From NCBI GenBank assembly GCA_017632495.1, contig JAGBRG010000214.1, forward strand, positions 1-8,441: a stretch of DNA of 8,441 nucleotides, given 5' to 3'. The DNA is from Spirochaetales bacterium. GTDB taxonomy: Bacteria > Spirochaetota > Spirochaetia > Sphaerochaetales > Sphaerochaetaceae. Under the pieces are notes generated by a model that had not been told where the DNA came from, did not search any database, and saw only the letters and a program-made list of their open reading frames with translations. The position numbers and the translations under genes were made by a program. Each line of letters opens with the position of its first letter. Position 1 is the first letter of the stretch. This document shows positions 1 through 6,303 of this stretch, one piece after another.

Positions 1-355
1 CAAGGACAACCTTAAAACCTTTGAGAAGGACAATGCTCTAAATCCTGAGCAGGTGGCATTTCTTAAGCAGATTACACATGATTTCAAGAAGGGCTTCACA
101 ATTCCCTGTACATCATGTCGTTACTGCACACCGAACTGTCCGATGAATTTGGATATTCCTGAGCTTCTAAAGATTTATAACGAATATAAATACAACAGAC
201 GCTGGGAGGACAATCTCAAGGACATAGAGCCTGATAAGAAGCCATCAAACTGCATAGGATGCGGCTCCTGCGCTGAGCACTGTCCTCAGAATATCGATAT
301 TCCTGAAATCATGAAGAAACTTGCAAAGCTGGATGAAAGCGGAAGCGAAGACTGA
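1..355 (+). CDS. Aldo/keto reductase, C-terminal ferredoxin-like part (5' end outside window)
   Basis: Only the last ~117 codons are present; the reading frame is open from base 2 to the TGA at 353-355, so the GTG at 53 is an internal valine and not a start. The visible part is the C-terminal tail of the iron-sulfur aldo/keto reductases (COG1453 type). Two complete Cx2Cx2Cx3CP motifs are seen: the first with cysteine codons at 107, 116, 125 and 137, the second at 251, 260, 269 and 281. Each is followed by an (N)xDIPE helix start, as in bacterial 2x[4Fe-4S] ferredoxin domains. By family knowledge the missing N-terminal part would be the NAD(P)-binding TIM barrel, and the clusters would pass electrons to or from it. 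The physiological substrate is unknown. It lies 78 bases before the SGNH hydrolase on the same strand. A free-standing ferredoxin is unlikely because the frame stays open upstream with typical AKR linker sequence (KDNLKTFEKDN). Confidence 0.85.
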   Translation, partial: KDNLKTFEKDNALNPEQVAFLKQITHDFKKGFTIPCTSCRYCTPNCPMNLDIPELLKIYNEYKYNRRWEDNLKDIEPDKKPSNCIGCGSCAEHCPQNIDIPEIMKKLAKLDESGSED

Positions 356-358
356 ATA

Positions 359-433
359 AGACACTCTCATTAGACTAAAGCTCTGTTTTGTTGTAATCTG
401 CACGTAGGCATTATTACCTTTAGGAGAGTGTTT
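359..433 (+). repeat. Long-range inverted repeat between AKR and SGNH genes
   Basis: ACACTCTC at 361-368 is exactly complementary to GAGAGTGT at 424-431; a G-U and an A-U pair extend it to 10 pairs (359-368 with 424-433). The right arm covers part of the AGGAG ribosome binding site of the next gene. The 55-base loop and lack of a following T-run argue against an intrinsic terminator. The 8-base match could be chance. The rest of this 78-base spacer shows no convincing promoter. Confidence 0.35.
422..426 (+). promoter_or_regulatory. Ribosome binding site that fixes the SGNH hydrolase start
   Basis: AGGAG lies 7 bases before the ATG at 434 but only one base before the in-frame GTG at 428, so the ATG is the start. 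Confidence 0.75.
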
Positions 434-1102
434 ATGGATTTGAATGGAAAAACAGTAAGCTTTCTGGGTGACAGCATCACAGAAGGCGCATGTGTCTCGG
501 ATATCGAAAAAAACCGATATGACAATGTGGTTCTTCGTGAGCTTGGTCTTAAGAAAGTCAACAACTACGGAATAAGCGGAACAAGAATTGCTCATCAGTT
601 CACGCCAAGTGAGAAAGCACGCCACGACCTTGATTTCTGCGGCCGCTGCTTTGATATGGACCCTTCTTCTGATGTCATTGTTGTGTTCGGAGGAACAAAC
701 GACTATGGACACGGAGATGCGCCGCTTGGAACTGTGGGAGACAAGTGCCGCATAACATTTTGCGGATGCATGAACTATCTGATAGATACAATACGTGAGC
801 TTTATCCCAAGGCAAAGCTTGTCGTTATGACTCCGGCTCATAGAGTGGATGATTTTCTTGCACCTGAAAAGAAGAAGGATTTGTACGGAATCATTGGTCT
901 GAGCCTTAAGGATTATGTCGATGACATTGTTGAAATCTGCAAGATGAAAAACGTTCCGTTTCTGAATCTCTTTGAGAATCTTGGCATAGATCCGAATAAG
1001 AAAGAGGATTATGAGAAGTATACCGGAGACGGACTTCACTTCAATGACAGCGGCCATGTGGCAATAGGAAAACTTCTTTCTGAATTCCTTAGGAGTCTAT
1101 GA
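434..1102 (+). CDS. SGNH/GDSL-family hydrolase, cytoplasmic
   Basis: Predicted 222-residue protein of the SGNH/GDSL hydrolase superfamily, which cleaves esters (acyl, acetyl or related groups) from lipids or carbohydrates. All four family blocks are visible: GDS with nucleophile Ser14, the block II glycine in YGISG (about 46-49), GGTND with oxyanion Asn89, and DGLH carrying catalytic Asp199 and His202 near the C-terminus. The length is normal for the single-domain family. There is no signal peptide or hydrophobic segment, so a cytoplasmic location is expected. It starts at the ATG chosen by the AGGAG site at 422-426. It follows the AKR gene on the same strand and precedes the aconitase promoter, but no neighbour points to a substrate; a role in trimming acetylated sugars or acyl intermediates would be a guess. 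Family assignment is secure, function is not. Confidence 0.9.
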   Translation: MDLNGKTVSFLGDSITEGACVSDIEKNRYDNVVLRELGLKKVNNYGISGTRIAHQFTPSEKARHDLDFCGRCFDMDPSSDVIVVFGGTNDYGHGDAPLGTVGDKCRITFCGCMNYLIDTIRELYPKAKLVVMTPAHRVDDFLAPEKKKDLYGIIGLSLKDYVDDIVEICKMKNVPFLNLFENLGIDPNKKEDYEKYTGDGLHFNDSGHVAIGKLLSEFLRSL

Positions 1103-1115
1103 TTCAAGATTGAAT
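1102..1115. repeat. Short inverted repeat over the aconitase -35 region (possible operator)
   Basis: ATTCAA-GA-TTGAAT, a near-perfect 14-base palindrome, begins at the last base of the SGNH stop codon. Its right arm is the candidate -35 hexamer of the acn promoter. A bound dimeric regulator here would block RNA polymerase. It matches no operator that I can name; AT-rich 6-base arms can occur by chance. Confidence 0.3.
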
Positions 1116-1139
1116 AACAATACGTAAAAATGGTATAAA
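1110..1139 (+). promoter_or_regulatory. Candidate sigma-70 promoter for acn-icd
   Basis: TTGAAT (1110-1115) and TATAAA (1134-1139) are separated by 18 bases, and TGG immediately before the -10 makes it an extended -10 element. Transcription would begin near 1146, leaving a leader of about 14 bases that includes the GGAGGG ribosome binding site at 1151-1156. Confidence 0.5.
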
Positions 1140-1159
1140 TATTATATATCGGAGGGACC

Positions 1160-3097
1160 ATGGGACTTGGAGTGACATACAAGGTTTTGGCTTCTCATCT
1201 TGCCGGCGGGAAACTTGAGGCAGGATGCAGCATAGATGTGAAAATCGATCAGACGCTGACACAGGATGCTACAGGCACCATGGCCTATCTTCAGTTCGAA
1301 TCTCTCGGTCTAGACCATATCAGAAACGAGCTTGCCGTAAGCTATGTGGACCACAATACTGTTCAGGTTGGTTTTGAGAACGCAGATGACCATCGCTACC
1401 TTCAGTCGGTTGCTGCTTCCAAGGGTATTGTTTTCTCAAGACCCGGCAACGGAATCTGTCATCAGGTACATCTTGAGCGCTTCGGAGTTCCCGGAAAGAC
1501 CTTAATCGGCTCTGATTCCCATACTCCCACAGGCGGCGGAATAGGAATGATAGCAATAGGAGCCGGCGGTCTTGATGTTGCCCTTGCTATGGCAGGAGTT
1601 CCTTTTTCCATTATCTGCCCCAAGGTGATTGAAATAAGGCTTACAGGAAAGCTTAAGCCCTTTTGCAGTGCAAAGGATGTGATTCTGACTGTCCTTCAGC
1701 ACTTCGGTGTCAAAGGGAACGTAAATACTGTCTATGAGTATACGGGTCCAGGAGTTAAGACTCTGAGCATTCCTGAAAGGGCCACCATATGCAACATGGG
1801 AGCTGAGTGCGGAGTCACAACATCCGTTTTCCCCTCAGATGAGACCACTCGTGAGTTCTTAAAGTCCAAGGGAAGAGAAGGTGACTATAGTCCTCTAAGT
1901 GCAGACTCCGATGCAAAGTATGACGGACTGTTTGAGATTGACCTTTCAAAGGTCGTTCCCATGGCAGCTTGCCCGCATTCTCCTGGTAATGTGAAGCGCG
2001 TCAGTGAGATTGCAGGTCTTAAGGTGAACCAGGTTGCAATAGGATCTTGTACTAACTCATCCTACGCAGACCTCTATATTGTCGGAGCAATTCTTAATGG
2101 CAATCCTATATCAGATCATGTGAGCCTTGGCATTGCTCCGGGATCAAGGGATGTCTTAAGAAAAATAGCTTCTGACGGCACCATGCTCAAGATGCTGGAC
2201 AGCGGTGCCCGCATACTTGAAAGCGCATGCGGATTCTGTATCGGAAACCACTTCTCACCTAAATCAAACGGAGTGAGCCTCAGGACAAACAACCGTAATT
2301 TCGAGGGTCGCTCAGGAACAAAGGATGCCCAGGTTTATCTTGTAAGTCCGCAGACAGCGGCAGTGAGTGCGCTGGCCGGAGTAGTCACAGATCCCACGAC
2401 TTTGGGACTTTCGGAAATCAGTATTCCTCAGCAAAAAGCCGAAAAATACGATGATAAGATGTTTATATTTCCTAAATCGGATAGAAAAAATGTTGAAATC
2501 ATCCGTGGTCCCAATATCGGAGAACCTCCGAAATGCTCCAAGCTTGAGAGCGAGATTAAAGCAGTTGTAGCTCTGAAAGTAGGCGATAAGATCACAACCG
2601 ACCACATCATGCCGGCAGGTGCCCGACTCAAGTACAGATCCAACATCAAAAAGTATTCACAGTTTGTCTTTGAGCCTGTGGATTCTGATTTCTCAAAGAG
2701 AGCGGCGTATAACCGTGACAACGGAATCGGCAATATCATTGTCGCAGGTCAGAGCTATGGTCAGGGGTCTTCCCGTGAGCATGCTGCAATCTGTCCGATG
2801 TATCTGGGGGTCAAGGCTGTTATGGCTCTGTCTATTGAGAGAATCCATCAGGCAAACCTCTGCAACTTCGGAATCCTTCCTCTGACTTTCATAGATGAAA
2901 AGGATTATGAGAAGCTGAAGCAGGGCGATGAGCTTGTGATTGAGAATGCCATAGATCAGGTCAAAAGCAAAAAGGACATAGTTGTTAAGAACGTCACAGG
3001 TGGATATGACATTTTGATGAAACTTCATGTAAGTGAACTTCAGAGACAGATGCTCATCTTTGGCGGAAGACTCAATCAGATCAAGGAGGCTCTTTGA
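1160..3097 (+). CDS. acn: Aconitate hydratase (aconitase), ~645-residue bacterial type
   Basis: Interconverts citrate and isocitrate via cis-aconitate, using a [4Fe-4S] cluster. The 645-residue length fits the shorter bacterial/Aquifex-type aconitases rather than the ~890-residue AcnA or AcnB. In order: the N-terminal IDQTLTQDATGTMAYLQFE signature (about 29-47), DSHTPTGGG (119-127), cluster cysteine Cys297 in GSCTNS, Cys357 and Cys360 in ACGFC, substrate arginines Arg379 and Arg384 in NRNFEGR, a linker about 425-465, then the swivel domain with GDKITTDHIMPAG (476-488) and YGQGSSREHAA (533-543) carrying the catalytic Ser537 and Arg539. All key residues are present, so it should be active. GGAGGG lies 3 bases upstream, a short spacing, but the N-terminus matches the family start. 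The stop overlaps the icd start (TGATG), so the two are translationally coupled. 3-isopropylmalate dehydratase is excluded by the fused swivel domain; homoaconitase is less likely given icd and gltA beside it. Confidence 0.93.
   Translation: MGLGVTYKVLASHLAGGKLEAGCSIDVKIDQTLTQDATGTMAYLQFESLGLDHIRNELAVSYVDHNTVQVGFENADDHRYLQSVAASKGIVFSRPGNGICHQVHLERFGVPGKTLIGSDSHTPTGGGIGMIAIGAGGLDVALAMAGVPFSIICPKVIEIRLTGKLKPFCSAKDVILTVLQHFGVKGNVNTVYEYTGPGVKTLSIPERATICNMGAECGVTTSVFPSDETTREFLKSKGREGDYSPLSADSDAKYDGLFEIDLSKVVPMAACPHSPGNVKRVSEIAGLKVNQVAIGSCTNSSYADLYIVGAILNGNPISDHVSLGIAPGSRDVLRKIASDGTMLKMLDSGARILESACGFCIGNHFSPKSNGVSLRTNNRNFEGRSGTKDAQVYLVSPQTAAVSALAGVVTDPTTLGLSEISIPQQKAEKYDDKMFIFPKSDRKNVEIIRGPNIGEPPKCSKLESEIKAVVALKVGDKITTDHIMPAGARLKYRSNIKKYSQFVFEPVDSDFSKRAAYNRDNGIGNIIVAGQSYGQGSSREHAAICPMYLGVKAVMALSIERIHQANLCNFGILPLTFIDEKDYEKLKQGDELVIENAIDQVKSKKDIVVKNVTGGYDILMKLHVSELQRQMLIFGGRLNQIKEAL
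3083..3089 (+). promoter_or_regulatory. Ribosome binding site that fixes the icd start
   Basis: AAGGAGG inside the end of acn is 7 bases before the ATG at 3097 and only 4 before the in-frame TTG at 3094, so the ATG is preferred. This ATG shares its A with the acn TGA. Confidence 0.75.
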
Positions 3098-4284
3098 TGA
3101 CTGATTTCAGGAAGGTTATCTACATAGAAGGCGACGGAGTAGGCTCTGAGATTACTCCCGTAATGAGGGCTGTTCTTGATGCTGCTATGGACAAGGCCTA
3201 CAAAGGAGAAAAGGCTCTTGCATGGGAAGAATCTTTTGCAGGCGGCAAGGCAGAGATGCTCTTCGGAACAAATCTTCCTGAATCAACGCTAAAGAGAATC
3301 CGTGAAGTCGGGCTTGCAATCAAAGGACCTCTGATGACTCCTGTCGGAAAGGGAGCAAGAAGCATAAACGTTGCCTTAAGACAGAGCCTTGATCTTTATG
3401 TCTGTCTCAGGCCTGTGAAGTACTTTGATACGGTGCCTTCTCCTGTAAAGCACCCCGAGAAGGTGGATATGGTTGTTTTCCGTGAGAACACGGAGGATAT
3501 CTATGCCGGAATAGAGTGGGCACAGGGAACAGAAGAAGTAAATAAGGTCATCTCTTTCTTGCAGGATGAAATGGGTGTCAAGAAGATCCGTTTTCCAAAG
3601 ACAAGCGCCATAGGAGTAAAACCTGTAAGCCGTGAAGGCTCTGAGCGTCTTATCTCAGCTGCTATAGACTATGCCATTGCAAACCACAGAAGAAACGTCA
3701 CTCTTGTTCACAAGGGTAACATTATGAAGTTCACTGAGGGCGGATTCAGAGCCTGGGGCTATGAGCTTGCACAGAAAAAGTACGGTGCTGTTGTCCGTGA
3801 TTCAAAGACATTTATTCCCAGAGATGGAGAAGATGATCTTGAAATCAAGGACTGTATCTGTGATGCTTTTTTGCAGAATATTCTTCTCAAACCGGAAGAC
3901 TATGATGTTGTTGCAACGCTTAATCTCAACGGAGACTATGTATCAGACGCTCTTGCCGCCCAGGTTGGAGGAATTGGAATATCTCCAGGTGCTAACATCA
4001 ATTATGATACAGGTTGTGCCATCTTTGAGGCAACACACGGCATTGCTCCTGATATTGCAGGAAAGGATCTTGTAAATCCTCTTTCTCTGGTTCTTTCGGG
4101 TGAGATGCTTCTGCGTCATGCAGGGTTCACAGAGGCTGCGGACTTGGTTTTGCATGCTGTTGAGAAATCCATCGCTGGCGGACATGTGACAAAAGACTTC
4201 TATACTCTCATGGTAAAGGAAGGACGCAAAGCAACGTGCGTCGGAACCAGAGAATTCGGTAAGATTCTTATCTCAAATCTGTAA
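3097..4284 (+). CDS. icd: Isocitrate dehydrogenase, likely NAD+-preferring
   Basis: Oxidises and decarboxylates isocitrate to 2-oxoglutarate. The 395-residue protein aligns by eye with E. coli Icd along its length: GPLMTPVGKGARSINVALRQ (77-96) with isocitrate-binding Ser89, Asn91 and Arg95, then Arg105, Arg129, catalytic Tyr136 in DIYAGIEW, catalytic Lys206 in VHKGNIMKFTEG, and metal-binding Asp280 and Asp284 in NGDYVSD. The cofactor pocket departs from E. coli: ATHGIAPDIAG puts Asp319-Ile320 where E. coli has Lys344-Tyr345, and TKDFYT puts Lys366 and Thr370 at Tyr391 and Arg395. Asp-Ile-Lys is the pattern known for NAD+-dependent members, so I infer NAD+ use; Val326 (E. coli Val351) remains NADP-like. 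Isopropylmalate dehydrogenase is ruled out by the SxN..R isocitrate loop. It is cotranscribed with acn, and its stop abuts that of gltA on the other strand. Ser89 matches the E. coli phosphorylation site, but no AceK kinase is seen here. Confidence 0.93.
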   Translation: MTDFRKVIYIEGDGVGSEITPVMRAVLDAAMDKAYKGEKALAWEESFAGGKAEMLFGTNLPESTLKRIREVGLAIKGPLMTPVGKGARSINVALRQSLDLYVCLRPVKYFDTVPSPVKHPEKVDMVVFRENTEDIYAGIEWAQGTEEVNKVISFLQDEMGVKKIRFPKTSAIGVKPVSREGSERLISAAIDYAIANHRRNVTLVHKGNIMKFTEGGFRAWGYELAQKKYGAVVRDSKTFIPRDGEDDLEIKDCICDAFLQNILLKPEDYDVVATLNLNGDYVSDALAAQVGGIGISPGANINYDTGCAIFEATHGIAPDIAGKDLVNPLSLVLSGEMLLRHAGFTEAADLVLHAVEKSIAGGHVTKDFYTLMVKEGRKATCVGTREFGKILISNL

Positions 4285-5586
4285 TTAAGGACGCTGGTCC
4301 AGAGGAACTACCTTTCTCTCCATAGGGCCGACATAGACCTGGCGAGGACGGCCGAGTTTCTGGTGTATGTCGTGTCTCCACTCAAGCCAGTGTGCGATCC
4401 AGCCTGGGGTTCTTCCCATGGCAAACAGGACCGTGAACATCTGCTGCGGGAAGCCCATCATGTGGAACATGATTCCTGTGTAGAAGTCGATGTTCGGATA
4501 CAGATGGCGCTCGATGAAGTAGTCGTCGGTCAGAGCCTTTTCCTCGAGCTTGAGGGCAACTTCCAGAAGCTTGTCCTCCCTGTGCTCTGCATTGAGCATT
4601 GTAAGATTCATCTTCTTGGCAATCTTTGCCCTTGGATCGAATGTCTTGTAGACTCTGTGGCCAAAGCCTGAAAGTACGAATGGATTGTCCTTTCTCTTTG
4701 CTTTTTCAATTACATCATCAACAGGGATGTCGTTATCCACAATGTTTTTAAGCATGGCCATGACAGCTTGGTTGGCTCCGCCGTGCTTAGGTCCCCACAG
4801 TGCGCACACACCTGCTGCGACCGATGCATAGAGATTGGCCTCGGAGGAACCGACAAGCCTTACGGCCGATGTGGAGCAGTTCTGCTCATGGTCGCCGTGA
4901 AGAATCAGAAGCTTGTTCAGAAGATCCACATGGACAGGATTGGGGTGGTAGTTATTCACAGGAGTGTAGAACATCATGTTCAAGAAGTTCTCGCAGTACA
5001 TGTATTCCCATCTGGGATCTACGAACTGAAGTCCGTTGGCCTGTCTGTAGATGAAGGCTGCGATGGTTCTCATCTTGGAGAGCATCCTTGTGACGGTAAG
5101 GTCGATGTTCTCTTCAGGGTCACGCTCTTCCATTTCCGGATAGAAGGCAGAAAGCGAGGCTACCATGCTTGCCAGAATCGACATGGGGTGAGCATCCTGA
5201 GGGTAGGAGCGGAAGAAGTTCTGCATGTTGTAATGCAGCATGGAGTGCTTGTTTAAAAGCATCTGGTAGTTCTTTCTTTCCGAAGCGTTGGGAAGGACTC
5301 CTTTTACCAGAAGGTGGGCTACCTCGATGAAGTCGCAGTTCTCTACAAGATCCTCGATATCATAGCCGCGGTATCGCAGGATTCCTTTCTCTCCGTCGAT
5401 GTAGCAGATGGACGAAAGGCAGGAACCGGTGTTGGCAAAGCCCGGATCGTATGTGATGTATCCGGTGTTGGCACGGAGTCTTTCGATGTCAATGCTGTTA
5501 TTTCCCATGTTGTCGGTAATTACATCAAGCTGGACATCTTTGTCGCCCGGAAGGATCAGATGTGCCTTCTGCTTTTCAACTGTCAT
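4285..5586 (-). CDS. gltA: Citrate synthase, hexameric (type II) GltA-like
   Basis: Condenses oxaloacetate and acetyl-CoA to citrate, first step of the route completed by the neighbouring acn and icd. The 433-residue protein has the small N-terminal beta domain (about 1-45) that marks the E. coli-like type II enzymes, then the helical catalytic domain. The catalytic triad is His268 (WGPKHGG), His310 (GFGHRVY) and Asp367 (YPNIDFY); HGDHEQN (230-236) and GRPRQVY (412-418) are also family signatures. Of the residues forming the NADH inhibitory site in E. coli, Tyr149, Arg167 and Lys171 are retained, while the Cys206 equivalent is Val210. AGGGGG at 5593-5598 sits 6 bases upstream of the ATG as a wobble-type ribosome binding site. 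It is convergent with icd with no bases between stop codons and divergent from the HAD gene. No intrinsic terminator is visible after it. 2-methylcitrate synthase is possible but less likely: there are no prp genes nearby and the neighbours are acn and icd. Confidence 0.95.
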   Translation of the reverse strand: MTVEKQKAHLILPGDKDVQLDVITDNMGNNSIDIERLRANTGYITYDPGFANTGSCLSSICYIDGEKGILRYRGYDIEDLVENCDFIEVAHLLVKGVLPNASERKNYQMLLNKHSMLHYNMQNFFRSYPQDAHPMSILASMVASLSAFYPEMEERDPEENIDLTVTRMLSKMRTIAAFIYRQANGLQFVDPRWEYMYCENFLNMMFYTPVNNYHPNPVHVDLLNKLLILHGDHEQNCSTSAVRLVGSSEANLYASVAAGVCALWGPKHGGANQAVMAMLKNIVDNDIPVDDVIEKAKRKDNPFVLSGFGHRVYKTFDPRAKIAKKMNLTMLNAEHREDKLLEVALKLEEKALTDDYFIERHLYPNIDFYTGIMFHMMGFPQQMFTVLFAMGRTPGWIAHWLEWRHDIHQKLGRPRQVYVGPMERKVVPLDQRP

Positions 5587-5613
5587 GCTTCGCCCCCTGA
5601 TTCTGTTTGCAGT

Positions 5614-5642
5614 ATCTTATTCCAATTGCTCAAAATTGTGAA
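5614..5642 (-). promoter_or_regulatory. Candidate promoter for gltA
   Basis: Read on the minus strand, TTCACA (5642-5637) and TAAGAT (5619-5614) are 17 bases apart, with expected transcription start near 5607 and a leader of about 20 bases. Its -35 lies inside the candidate promoter for the HAD gene, so the two would compete. Confidence 0.4.
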
Positions 5643-5650
5643 GTGGAATA
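5618..5650. repeat. Inverted repeat spanning both divergent promoters (possible operator)
   Basis: TATTCCA (5618-5624) and TGGAATA (5644-5650) are perfect 7-base inverted arms 19 bases apart. The left arm touches the gltA -10 and the right arm touches the HAD gene -10. A second, offset repeat lies between them: CAATT (5623-5627) and AATTG (5634-5638). This could be a regulator site or a coincidence in an AT-rich spacer. Confidence 0.35.
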
Positions 5651-5654
5651 TCAT
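5626..5654 (+). promoter_or_regulatory. Candidate promoter for the HAD gene
   Basis: TTGCTC (5626-5631) and TATCAT (5649-5654) are separated by 17 bases. Start of transcription would fall about at 5661, which is the A of the chosen ATG. Confidence 0.4.
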
Positions 5655-5660
5655 GTCCGC

Positions 5661-6272
5661 ATGGCTATAAAGAACGTTGTTTTCGACCTTGGCGGTGTGA
5701 TGGTCAAATATGACCCCAGGTCATTCGTCACCAATCTGGGATATGACAAAGAAACAGAGGATGCTCTTTGTGATGCAATCTTCCGTGACCAGGTATGGCA
5801 TGATCTGGACATGGGCCTTTACATGACATACACGGATGCGCTGCCGGCCTTCATCTCAAGACATCCCGATCTTGAAAAAGAAATCAAAGCCTTCTTCAAT
5901 CCCTCCTGGATGAATCTCTACGAACTTAAGAAAGAAACAGAGAAGGAAATCTACGACTGGGTTTATGAGAAAGGTCTGAATATCTACATTCTTTCTAATT
6001 ATTCGGCTGACGGATTTACTTTTATCAAAAACAAATACTCGTTCTTCAAAAAGGCCAAAGGCTATGTCGTCTCAGCCTTTGAAAAATGCATGAAGCCGGA
6101 TCCGAAAATCTATCGGATTCTCCTCGAAAGGTTCAACCTTGTCCCTGAACAGTCCGTGTTCATTGATGATTATCCCCAGAACATCGAGGGTGCAAGAAAG
6201 ATGGGCATGAAGGGCATTGTTTTCACCTCTGTTCAGCAGGTGAAAAATGAGCTAATAAAGCTCGGAATATAG
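5661..6272 (+). CDS. HAD-superfamily hydrolase, YihX-like phosphatase family
   Basis: Predicted 203-residue HAD subfamily IA protein (COG1011), a family of cytoplasmic Mg2+-dependent phosphatases acting on sugar phosphates and similar small molecules. Motif I is VVFDLGGV with nucleophile Asp9; motif II is Ser112 in ILSNYS; motif III is Lys145 in KCMKPDP; motif IV is Asp169-Asp170 in FIDDYPQN. Residues about 15-95 form the helical cap. The second aspartate of the usual DxD is glycine, as in YihX-type proteins (DLGNV), so this looks like a subfamily trait rather than damage. The frame runs back to a TTG at 5607, but MAIKNVVFDLGG is the normal family N-terminus. The ATG at 5661 lacks a good ribosome binding site (AAGTGGA lies 13 bases away). 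It is divergent from gltA and 77 bases before hpt. Glucose-1-phosphatase or nucleotide phosphatase activity is possible; substrate cannot be read from the sequence. Confidence 0.87.
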   Translation: MAIKNVVFDLGGVMVKYDPRSFVTNLGYDKETEDALCDAIFRDQVWHDLDMGLYMTYTDALPAFISRHPDLEKEIKAFFNPSWMNLYELKKETEKEIYDWVYEKGLNIYILSNYSADGFTFIKNKYSFFKKAKGYVVSAFEKCMKPDPKIYRILLERFNLVPEQSVFIDDYPQNIEGARKMGMKGIVFTSVQQVKNELIKLGI

Positions 6273-6303
6273 TGCGAATATATAAATAATATTTCAGACT
6301 CTA

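Noticed and set aside
391..417. Promoter for the SGNH gene from TTGTAA (391) with TATTAC (412).
   Set aside because: The 15-base spacer is too short, the hexamers match poorly, and the start would fall on the ribosome binding site.
245..1057. A 270-codon open frame on the minus strand opposite the SGNH hydrolase.
   Set aside because: It spans the aldo/keto reductase tail, the spacer and the hydrolase, has no recognisable domain, and is a by-product of codon use on the real coding strand, where all SGNH motifs are found.
4289..4300. Small hairpin GGAC-GCTG-GTCC at the icd/gltA junction as a bidirectional terminator.
   Set aside because: The stem is four pairs, no T-run follows on either strand, and it lies within the gltA coding end.
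4768..5256. A 162-codon plus-strand open frame inside citrate synthase.
   Set aside because: It is antisense to the catalytic core of gltA, has no ribosome binding site or family resemblance, and gltA shows every catalytic residue on the other strand.
6249..6264. Hairpin GAGCT-AATAA-AGCTC at the end of the HAD gene as a terminator.
   Set aside because: The stem is only 5-6 pairs, lies inside the coding end, and is not followed by a T-tract.
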